From positions 62,001 to 126,000 of the forward strand of contig NZ_CP084606.1 of NCBI RefSeq assembly GCF_022376835.1: 64,000 bases of DNA. The letters run 5' to 3'. Position numbers and translations under genes: made by a program. The DNA comes from Brucepastera parasyntrophica. Its GTDB lineage: Bacteria; Spirochaetota; Spirochaetia; Treponematales; Treponemataceae. The notes beneath the pieces are model-generated. The model was not told where the DNA came from. It made no database searches and saw only the letters and a list, made by a program, of their open reading frames with translations. This document shows positions 54,615-64,000 of this stretch, one piece after another (the stretch's first letter is position 1; each line of letters begins with the position of its first letter).

Positions 54615-55677
54615 TTTGTCATTTTATAAGGGCAAAAAAGTTTTTATAACCGGACATACAGGATTCAAAGGTGCCTGGCTCTGTCGTATTTTGCTGATGT
54701 CCGGTGCTGACATATGCGGTTATGCTCTTGAACCGACAAAGTCCTCTTCCTTGTTTACTCTTACCGGTATTGAAAAACATATGAACTCTGTCATAGGTGA
54801 TATCCGTAATCAAGATTCACTAAGAAAAACCATAAGAAATTTTCAGCCAGAAGTTCTTTTTCATTTAGCAGCCCAACCTCTTGTACGTCTTTCATATCAG
54901 GAACCTGTCCTGACTTATGAAACTAATATTATGGGAACCGTGAATGTTCTTGAAGTTTTGAGGGATATCCCTTGTATCAGATCTTTTATTAATGTCACTA
55001 CTGATAAAGTCTATGAAAATAAAGAATGGTGCTGGGGGTATCGGGAAAATGAAACGCTCTGCGGTTATGATCCGTATTCAAACAGTAAGTCATGTAGTGA
55101 ACTGGTAACTTCTAGCTACAGAAATTCTTTTTTTATGTATGATGGGGCTCCTGCAATTTCAACAGCCCGTTCCGGAAATGTTATTGGCGGCGGAGATTAT
55201 TCTGACGACAGAATAATTCCCGATTGCATTCGTGCGGTAAGTTCTGGGAACCAAATTATTGTTCGAAACCCTTTTTCTATAAGACCCTACCAACATGTGC
55301 TTGAATGTCTTTACGGATATTTGCTTTTAGCAAAAAAACAATATGAAGATATCAATTTAGCCGGCTCATATAACTTTGGACCCCATGATGAAAGTTGTAT
55401 TTCTACCGGACAACTTGCAGATTTGTTTTGTTCCATCTGGGGTAATGAAACATCATGGGTAGCGCTAGATAATGAAGGTCCGCATGAAGCAAATTTTCTA
55501 AAACTTGACTGTGCAAAAGCAAGAACTGCATTAGGCTGGAATCCTGTATGGAATATCAAGAGAGCAGTTGAAAAAGTCGTTGAGTGGAACAAAACTGTAA
55601 TGCAAAACAACCCCGCTGAAGAAATAACCGATAAACAAATAGCAGAATATTTTTCATTTTGTAAACAAATAAACTAA
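54607..55677 (+). CDS. rfbG: CDP-glucose 4,6-dehydratase
   Basis: It converts CDP-glucose to CDP-4-keto-6-deoxyglucose (ddhB). It shows the start GKKVFITGHTGFKGAWL, FHLAAQPLVRLSY, NVTTDKVYEN and the catalytic YSNSK. The frame opens upstream at 54577, but the ATG at 54607 gives the family N-terminus (356 residues). The 3' neighbour is the dehydratase rfbH. Confidence 0.94.
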   Translation: MIDLSFYKGKKVFITGHTGFKGAWLCRILLMSGADICGYALEPTKSSSLFTLTGIEKHMNSVIGDIRNQDSLRKTIRNFQPEVLFHLAAQPLVRLSYQEPVLTYETNIMGTVNVLEVLRDIPCIRSFINVTTDKVYENKEWCWGYRENETLCGYDPYSNSKSCSELVTSSYRNSFFMYDGAPAISTARSGNVIGGGDYSDDRIIPDCIRAVSSGNQIIVRNPFSIRPYQHVLECLYGYLLLAKKQYEDINLAGSYNFGPHDESCISTGQLADLFCSIWGNETSWVALDNEGPHEANFLKLDCAKARTALGWNPVWNIKRAVEKVVEWNKTVMQNNPAEEITDKQIAEYFSFCKQIN

Positions 55678-55692
55678 TTTTCAGGTGGATAT

Positions 55693-57032
55693 ATGGCGGA
55701 ATCAATAGACAAAGAAGAATCAAAAAGACATATTCTCCAAAGTGTTGCAGAGTATTATCAGGCTTTTATGGTACCTCAACCTTATGAAAATGGTAGTCGT
55801 ATTTCCTATGCATCCAGAGTATTCAATGAGCAGGAAATGATAAATTTAGTTGATAGCGCATTGGAATTTTGGTTGACTTCAGGGCGGTATACAGACCAGT
55901 TTGAAAAGCATTTTGCCAATTATCTTGGAGTTCCTTATTGTTCCTTGGTCAACTCTGGTTCATCTGCAAACTTACTGGCTTTTATGGCGTTGACTTCTCC
56001 TCTGCTTAATGAGCGAGCTATAAAACGCGGTGATGAAGTAATTACAGTTGCCTGCGGATTTCCTACAACAGTAGCTCCTATACTTCAGTTTGGTGCGGTC
56101 CCAGTTTTTCTTGATGTAACAATACCACAATATAATATTGATGTTTCAATGCTTGAGTCTGCTTATTCATCCAAAACAAAAGCGGTAATGATAGCGCATA
56201 CTTTGGGGAATCCGTTTGACCTGCAAGCAGTAAAGAAATTTTGTGATAAATACAATTTATGGCTGATTGAGGATAATTGTGATTCACTTGGTTCCCAATA
56301 CCGTATTAATGGAATTGAAAAATTTACCGGTACAGTCGGTGATATAGGAACTTCAAGTTTTTATCCGCCTCATCATATGACTATGGGAGAGGGTGGCGCT
56401 GTATATACTTCAGATTCACTGCTCCATAAAATAATTCGCTCAATGCGTGACTGGGGAGGGATTGTATCTGTCCTTCAGGCAGAGATAATCTTTGCGGGCA
56501 TCGCTTTGACATGAAATATGGCGATCTGCCGGCAGGCTACGATCATAAATATGTTTACAGTCATTTTGGATACAATCTCAAGGCAACTGATATGCAGGCT
56601 GCAATTGGGTGTGCACAGTTAGAAAAATTCCCTTCTTTTGTAGATCGTCGCCGGTATAATTGGCAGCGGCTTTATGACGGCTTGAAAGATCTACAGGATA
56701 AATTAATTCTTCCTGAAGCTGCGCCAAATTCAAATCCCAGTTGGTTCGGATTCCTCATTACATGCAAAGATGGTTTCAGTAGAAATGAGCTGGTAAAACA
56801 TATAGAGAAAAATAATATTCAAACCAGAATGTTGTTTGCTGGGAATCTGATTAAACATCCCTGTTTCGATGAGTTACGCAACTTGGGTACAGGATATAGG
56901 GTTGTTGGAAACTTACAGAATACTGATAGAATTATGAATGATACTTTCTGGATAGGTGTCTATCCGGGTATGAACAATGAAATGATAGACCGGATGGTTC
57001 AAGTTATAAGAGAACCGGTAGAACGATCTTAA
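55693..57032 (+). CDS. rfbH: CDP-4-keto-6-deoxyglucose 3-dehydratase (E1) (frame broken by one base)
   Basis: It removes the C3 hydroxyl using PMP and a 2Fe-2S cluster (ddhC). The PLP-lysine position is His, as in E1 ([14 protein letters not shown]). The frame breaks in the G4 run at 56454-56457. Adding one G gives RDWGRD, then C-x-C and a further Cys in [16 protein letters not shown], the iron-sulfur ligand region. Restored length is about 446 residues, the family size. The partner reductase (E3, ddhD) is not in the window. Confidence 0.9.
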
Positions 57033-57048
57033 TCAGGAATTAGAAACA

Positions 57049-57927
57049 ATGTCTGAAACTATTCTTATTACAGGCGGAACAGGTTTTTTAGGTTCACATC
57101 TGGCTCATAGTTTATTTTCTGAAGGATATAACATAATTATTTTAAAGCGGAGTTCTTCAGATATATGGCGTGTAAAGGACATTGCAGATAAAATACAATT
57201 TTATAATGCTGATTTAGATGGGTATGAGGCTCCATTCAAAAAACAAGTAATTGATATTGTTATTCATACAGCTTCTTGTTATGGGCGGCGTGGTGAAAGT
57301 ACATATACTATTCTTGAAACAAATGTACTCGCTGGATTAAAATTACTTGAGGCTGCGGTTATGTATGGCTCGAAATATTTTATTAATACCGATACTTTTT
57401 ACGAGAAATACTATAATGCTTATAGCTTATCAAAGAAGCAATTTGTTGAATGGCTTATCAATCGGTCACCGGATATCCAATGTATAAATATGAAACTCCA
57501 ACATATGTATGGATCTAATGATAATGAGCTGAAATTTGTGCCTTGGGTATTAAAACAGCTTCAAGAAAACAAAAGTGTTATTAATTTAACAAAAGGTACA
57601 CAGTTGAGAGATTTTGTACATGTTAATGATGTAGTTTCCGCCTATTCATGTATATTACAGAACAAGAATCAGTTAGACCGGTTCACAGAAATTGATATTG
57701 GTACGGGTCATCCGGTAACTGTCCGCGATTTTGTATCTGAATTAGCTACTCAATATAAAGTATTGTATCCTGAAAATTCAACGGTACTTAATTTTGGCGC
57801 TGTTGAAGATGATGAAAAAGAATTAATGGATATTACTATTAATGATAAGAAAATGGTTTCTTTAGGATGGGTTCCGTCGATACAATACACTGAAGGAATA
57901 AAAATAATGCTAAATGAAATAGCTTAA
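57049..57927 (+). CDS. NAD-dependent epimerase/reductase (SDR), possible dideoxyhexose synthase
   Basis: The 292-residue extended SDR starts ILITGGTGFLGSHL and has the catalytic YSLSK near residue 125. The normally preceding Ser/Thr lies in NTDTFYEKY. In Salmonella and Yersinia, the step after RfbFGH is a C4 reductase or epimerase (abequose, paratose or tyvelose synthase). Position directly after rfbH suggests such a role. The substrate cannot be told from the sequence. Confidence 0.7.
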   Translation: MSETILITGGTGFLGSHLAHSLFSEGYNIIILKRSSSDIWRVKDIADKIQFYNADLDGYEAPFKKQVIDIVIHTASCYGRRGESTYTILETNVLAGLKLLEAAVMYGSKYFINTDTFYEKYYNAYSLSKKQFVEWLINRSPDIQCINMKLQHMYGSNDNELKFVPWVLKQLQENKSVINLTKGTQLRDFVHVNDVVSAYSCILQNKNQLDRFTEIDIGTGHPVTVRDFVSELATQYKVLYPENSTVLNFGAVEDDEKELMDITINDKKMVSLGWVPSIQYTEGIKIMLNEIA

Positions 57928-57981
57928 TTTAAATAATATTACCGAAGTATCAAAAAATTACAGATCAGAAAAAGAAAGCTA

Positions 57982-58053
57982 ATGAAAAAAAATAAAGACG
58001 ATTTACTGAGTGAGTCAATGAAAGTTTTTTTACAGATTAAGAGTACGGCATGA
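57982..58053 (+). CDS. Very short ORF (23 residues) overlapping the flippase start
   Basis: It reads MKKNKDDLLSESMKVFLQIK and onward, and its TGA overlaps the flippase ATG (ATGA). A poor AAAGAAAG precedes it. It may be a leader peptide or the end of an eroded gene. No family can be assigned. Confidence 0.25.
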   Translation: MKKNKDDLLSESMKVFLQIKSTA

Positions 58054-59377
58054 AAATCATACAACCACACAGAGATTTGATTTTTACATTATTTAATTAT
58101 CTTTGGCGTTTGTTGTCCGGGCCTTTAACGATATTATTTATCCCTTTATTTCTTTCTGCGGAACAGCAAGGATATTGGTATTTATTTGGCAGTATTTCCG
58201 CGCTATCAACATTTGCTGATTTGGGTTTTTCAAATATTATCCTACAGTTTTCAGCGCATGAGTTTGCTTTTTTGTCCTTTGATGAAAATGGTGTTTTAAC
58301 GGGCGATTCTGAACACCTCAAAAGACTCGGAAGTTTCTTCAGATTTATAATAAAATGGCTCTCTACAATTTGCAGCATTGTTTTTCCATGTATATTTGTT
58401 GTTGGAATTATCTTTTTTGTCCGCGATGGTGTTTTACATGACTATATTTTACCTTGGATAATCTATTCTATAGGATCTTTAATCAATTTTTTAATAATTC
58501 TGTTCTATCTTTTATTGAAGGATTAAACAAAATAGAAGTTGTTCAGAAGATTCGCTTTCGTGTCGCAGTTATTAATTCCTTTATAGTTATTATTGTCTTA
58601 GTTTTGCATGGCAACATATATGCTTTGTCTTGTGCTATGCTGATTAGTTCTTCTTCAATATTTCTTTCGATTTTTGGTACCTTTCGGAAGCTTCTTCATT
58701 ATTTACTGACTGTATCGAAGGGTTTTATACATAGCTGGAAAAAAGAAATCCTTCCGTTATTTTCTAAATATGCATTAAGCTTTTCAAGCGGATATTTTAT
58801 ATTTCAGATTTATACGCCTCTAATGCATTATTTTCATGGACCTGTAATGAGCGGAAAAGTCGGCATTTCATTATCACTGATTACTGCCGTTTACAACATG
58901 AGCAGCATCTGGTTATATACAATAACACCTAGATTGAATATGCTTGTCTCTGTCAAAAGCTGGGATAATTTAGACCGGTTGTTTAAGAAGCGGTTCGTTT
59001 TGGGCATTGCAACATATTGCCTTATTAGTTTATGTGTCGCTTTATTTGTTATTTTGTTTAGAGATTTTTGGATTTTTCCAAAGATATTTAACCGATTTTT
59101 ATCATATAAATCTCTTGTGATATTGGCTTTTTGTTATTTATTGCATTTCTTTGTAAATTGCTGGGCACTTTATCTGCGTGGCCATAAGCAAGAACCCTAT
59201 TTTATTACATCAATCTTTTCTGCTGTTTTTATATCCATTTCTACATATTTTTGTGGGAAATATCTTTCTGCAGATTTGTTCTTTCTTGGTTTTTTGACTA
59301 ATTATATTATTTTGACGCCAATAGCTGGAATGATTTTTTATAAATGCAAGAGGAAATGGCATGAAGAACAGTCTTAA
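58050..59377 (+). CDS. Polysaccharide flippase-like membrane protein (frame broken by one base)
   Basis: A multi-spanning protein of about 442 residues. Twelve or so hydrophobic segments begin with the Wzx-like opening NYLWRLLSGPLTILFIPLFL, then EQQGYWYLFGSISALSTFADLGF. The frame breaks in the T4 run near 58509-58512. One T joins the halves as FYLFIEGLNKIEVVQKIR. It is likely to translocate the lipid-linked glycan repeat unit across the inner membrane. It overlaps the next glycosyltransferase by 17 bases. No wzy polymerase is recognised in the window. Confidence 0.75.
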
Positions 59378-60344
59378 TCCTGTTTTATCGGTATGTATAC
59401 CGACCTATGATAGACCGGATAAAATTTCAGAATTACTAAAGCGTTTGTCTGTTCTTCAAAATATTGACTCTGTTGAAGTCATAATAATTGATAACGCTTC
59501 AGAAAAAACTGTTTCTGAAATATATTCCGAACTTGATATTGTTATTCCAAATATAACTATTTTGAGAAATAACATCAATATTGGAATGAATGCTAATATA
59601 TTACGCTGTATTGAGTATGCAAAAACTTCCTGGGTTTGGTTGTTAAGTGATGATGATATTCCTTTAGAAGATTCATTGAACACTATTCTTTGCGATATAT
59701 CCGTACCTGAAAATCAGGACACTGGAATAATTAAATATTCATCGGAATTAGGGAGTGTTTTAGATAATGTCCGTTATAGTGAGCTTGATAAGTTTTTTAT
59801 TTTTGTGACAGATAATAACTTATTTTCAAATTTACTGTTTATGTCTACATGCGTTATTAATAAAAAAAAATATGAAAAATATTATAGCAGGGCCTTGGAA
59901 ATGTCCTTTAATTGTTTTTCTCAGTTATATCCTCTGTTTTATTTATTATATGAACGAAAGGGTGATATTCTGTTTTCCTCATGTTTTGTTTGTCATTGGG
60001 GCATTCCAAACAAAAAAACACACTGGTTTTACGGCAGTGTATATATGAATATTCTGACAGGTTTTTCATTGATTCCCTTTTTTTCAAAACGAAAATTGAG
60101 AATAATCATGAAGAGGTGGCTTGGTTTCAGGTTTCGGAGTATATTCAAGATAGTTTTTCTGATGAAAATGAAAGGATTAAATTCTAATGAAATATACTAT
60201 GCTTTTAAAAAATATTTGAGCTTTTTCTTTCCATCTTTTTTCTATAATTTACTTTACCCTATATGCTTTTTTCTTTGTTTTATGATACTGTCTTTTCCAA
60301 TCGAATCTGTACCTCTTATTCGAAAAACATTAGAAAATAGCTAG
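59361..60344 (+). CDS. Family 2 glycosyltransferase
   Basis: A GT-A enzyme of 327 residues. The nucleotide-sugar domain starts LSVCIPTYDRPDKISELLKR, with the acidic metal-binding motif in LLSDDDIP. The last 100 residues include basic sequence and two hydrophobic segments (YLSFFFPSFFYNLLYPICF and onward), suggesting membrane association. AGAGGAAATG precedes the ATG. Its donor sugar is unknown. A 125-base gap without genes follows. Confidence 0.85.
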   Translation: MKNSLNPVLSVCIPTYDRPDKISELLKRLSVLQNIDSVEVIIIDNASEKTVSEIYSELDIVIPNITILRNNINIGMNANILRCIEYAKTSWVWLLSDDDIPLEDSLNTILCDISVPENQDTGIIKYSSELGSVLDNVRYSELDKFFIFVTDNNLFSNLLFMSTCVINKKKYEKYYSRALEMSFNCFSQLYPLFYLLYERKGDILFSSCFVCHWGIPNKKTHWFYGSVYMNILTGFSLIPFFSKRKLRIIMKRWLGFRFRSIFKIVFLMKMKGLNSNEIYYAFKKYLSFFFPSFFYNLLYPICFFLCFMILSFPIESVPLIRKTLENS

Positions 60345-60469
60345 TTTTTTGTAATTCTTCGCTTGGTATCTGAGAAGTACTTGTATTCATTTTTTCTGAA
60401 AAATATATCTTTTCTGTTTGAGATTTTTATCAGATTTTGTATGGGCAAATGGTTATTCATAGGTAGGCT

Positions 60470-61219
60470 ATGTTGGGTTTAGGAATCATAATTCAAGCCA
60501 GAACGGGATCCTCAAGGTTACCGAATAAGCTTATATTATCTTTTTATAAAAATGACTCCTTAATTGATATATTGCTTGCGCGGTTGAAAAATACTTTTCC
60601 AGGACTTCCTGTAATTTTAGCGACAACAACAAGTCCGAGTGACAGTGTGTTAGTTGAGAAGGCAAAAACGCATGGGATTGATTATTTTCAGGGTAGTGAA
60701 TCTAACGTATTGCAGCGTTTTATTGATTGTGGTGAAGAAAAAAAAATACACAATATTATAAGAATATGCGCAGATAATCCGTTTTTAAGTATGAATTACT
60801 TATCTTTCCTTATAAACAATCTGGGTGATTTTGATTATGTTTCCTTTAAAAGAAAAGATGGAACACCTTCCATAAAAACACATTATGGTTTTTGGACTGA
60901 ATTTGTTCGCCTTAAAAGCTTGAAAAAAATTCAAAAGATGACGGTCGATACCTTGTATTTGGAGCATGTAACGAATTATATTTATACACATCCGGAATCT
61001 TTTTCAATACAATGGTTTCCTGTTTCAGAACAGATAGAAAAGCTTCCAATCCGTTTAACAGTGGATACGATGACTGATTTTGTATTGGCTAAAGAAATTT
61101 ACAAATCTTTATCTGACGCGAATATGGCTATTGAACCTGAAAATATTTTGCCAATAATATATAATAACGAAAAGTATTTGAGTACAATGCAAGAACAGAT
61201 TTTCAGAAATAGTAAATGA
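60470..61219 (+). CDS. SpsF/CMP-sugar synthetase-like cytidylyltransferase
   Basis: The 249-residue protein starts GIIIQARTGSSRLPNKLIL, the SpsF/NeuA-type nucleotide-binding segment, followed by VILATTTSPSDS and the metal-binding block IRICADNPFLS. AGGTAGG lies ahead of the ATG. The next two genes are an NeuB-family synthase and a KdsC-like phosphatase, so its likely product is a CMP-activated nonulosonic acid. SpsF itself has no confirmed activity. Substrate is inferred only from neighbours. Confidence 0.75.
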   Translation: MLGLGIIIQARTGSSRLPNKLILSFYKNDSLIDILLARLKNTFPGLPVILATTTSPSDSVLVEKAKTHGIDYFQGSESNVLQRFIDCGEEKKIHNIIRICADNPFLSMNYLSFLINNLGDFDYVSFKRKDGTPSIKTHYGFWTEFVRLKSLKKIQKMTVDTLYLEHVTNYIYTHPESFSIQWFPVSEQIEKLPIRLTVDTMTDFVLAKEIYKSLSDANMAIEPENILPIIYNNEKYLSTMQEQIFRNSK

Positions 61220-61240
61220 TAAAATCATTTAGGAGAAACT

Positions 61241-62788
<1,548 letters not shown>

Positions 62789-62828
62789 ATTTAGTGTTAT
62801 GAAATCATATTAGTAAAAAAAGGATCAG

Positions 62829-63990
62829 ATGGGGATGAGTGTTAATTTTATGTATTTTGGTAAAGTTCCTCAATTGAATGGCGCCAGTATTTTTTTTAAA
62901 TCATTTATTGATAATAAATTTTTTTTAGAAAGAGAGATTGGGAGTAACATTTCCTTTTTTTACCTCACCGCTATATCCAGTAAAAGGGATTCACCGTCTC
63001 CAAAATACAAAATACGGTTTCGCAATTTTATCATTTCAATAATGAAGAAAACTTCTTTGGGAAGTTATCTGTTATACTATTTATTGTATATTCGCAATGC
63101 AAATAAAGTGTTGAAAAAATTTACATTAAAGGAAAAAAATAAAGATGTATTTATCTTTAATGATTTCTTTATTGCAAACCAATTCATCAAACGATATCCA
63201 CATGAACTGAAACTGTTTCTCATTTTACATAATGATGGCAATCCTTTTAAAATGCTTTTTAATGAATTTCCTCTTTTAAATAATTTTTCAAAAATAAAAA
63301 AGATTTCAATAATGTTATCTTTGCAAGTTCAAAGATTATCCTTCTTTCAACGAAAGCTCTTGACATATTCTGCAACCTTTATCCTCAAAAAAAGACAATG
63401 CTATAAATATAAATAATGGCGTTAAGCTTTTGAATAATGAAAATATAGTACATAAAAATTCAAATGATGATTTTATAGGAATCGCAGTTGGAACTATTTC
63501 ATACCGAAAAGGTTATGATCTTCTTAAAGCTGCGTTATGGAGATTATGTAATAACGGAGTTTTAAATTTAAAGGTTTTTTGTGTTGGGGACATTCTTGAC
63601 AATACTATTGCTGAAAATGTACCACCTAACATGGTCCTTATGGGTGGAATTACAAATAATCAAATATATGAAAAGCTGGTGTTGGCTGATTTTTTTATTT
63701 TGTGCAGTCGTGATGAAGGCTTGCCGCTGTCCATATTGGAGGCAATGCAATGTAAGTTACCTATTTTTGCTACCAGCGTAGGCAGTATTCCTGATATTAT
63801 TACACCTGATGAAGAAGGTGTATTATTCAACCCGAATGAAGAAGAAATATACATGATTTTATCAAATATAGCTGCACACAACTTTGATTTGCTGAAAATG
63901 GGCGAAAACTCATTCAGAAAGTATAAACAGTGCTATTCTTTAGATATTATGTTAACACAATATGTTCGCATTATAAAAGAGGTTGTTTAA
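62829..63990 (+). CDS. Family 4-type glycosyltransferase (frame broken)
   Basis: A GT-B enzyme of about 386 residues. The C-terminal half has the family features: GTISYRKGYDLLKAALWRL, a nucleotide-sugar region near ADFFILCSRDEGLPLSILEA (the E-x7-E pattern), and CKLPIFATSVGSIPDI. The frame changes in the A7 run at 63387-63393. This break differs from the others: it needs one base removed (or two added). The N-terminal half is basic and AT-rich. Unlike the GT2 gene it has no membrane segment at its end. Confidence 0.78.
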
Positions 63991-64000
63991 GTGAATAACA
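63991..64000 (+). CDS. Possible start of a further gene, truncated by the window edge
   Basis: GTG-AAT-AAC follows the previous stop directly, with AGAGG about ten bases upstream. Only three codons are visible, so this is suggestive at most. Confidence 0.25.

Overview
The window looks like chromosomal DNA of a Treponema-like spirochaete. The evidence is a tamB-bamA-skp-mutS block (the order I recall from T. pallidum), an rpsT-HU-lnt ... rho-rpmE block, outer-membrane biogenesis genes, a bactofilin, and a MurE whose amino-acid-specificity motif is not the meso-DAP type. I found no IS element, phage gene, CRISPR array or rRNA operon. The only tRNA is tRNA-Glu(TTC) at 19.43 kb.

Layout. 0-8 kb: a truncated helical-repeat protein, a membrane protein, a long UPRTase, a TPR lipoprotein, and a leftward run tmk / exported protein / aroB / cysteine desulfurase / thiI. 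8-19 kb: tamB, bamA, skp, mutS, comF. 19-23 kb: tRNA-Glu, a JAMM-domain/DinG-type helicase fusion, an acyltransferase, and a 56-residue zinc-ribbon protein. 23-31 kb: rpsT, HU, lnt, a response regulator, a TPR protein, bactofilin, murE, rho, rpmE. 31-37 kb: adhE, a family I.5-like lipase without signal peptide, a stand-alone RlmK-type methyltransferase, rex. 37-49 kb: ileS behind a highly structured leader, a lipoprotein, two zinc-ribbon proteins, two uncharacterised proteins, mfd, an AEC transporter. 50-53.8 kb: dTDP-rhamnose genes rfbACDB and a VanZ-like protein. 53.8-64 kb: an AT-richer surface-glycan locus with CDP-dideoxyhexose genes, an SDR, a flippase, two glycosyltransferases and a three-gene nonulosonate (probably KDN-type) module.

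Fifteen genes are split by 17 reading-frame breaks. Sixteen are single missing bases, nearly all in homopolymer runs, in essential and accessory genes alike. I read these as sequencing or assembly indels and annotate the genes as single CDSs spanning the break.

The least explained sequence is non-coding. Two dispersed, intergenic, hairpin-rich repeat families are present: R1 with four copies and R2 with two inverted copies. The two R2 copies differ by paired base changes that preserve their stems. The ileS and rpmE leaders are also structured.
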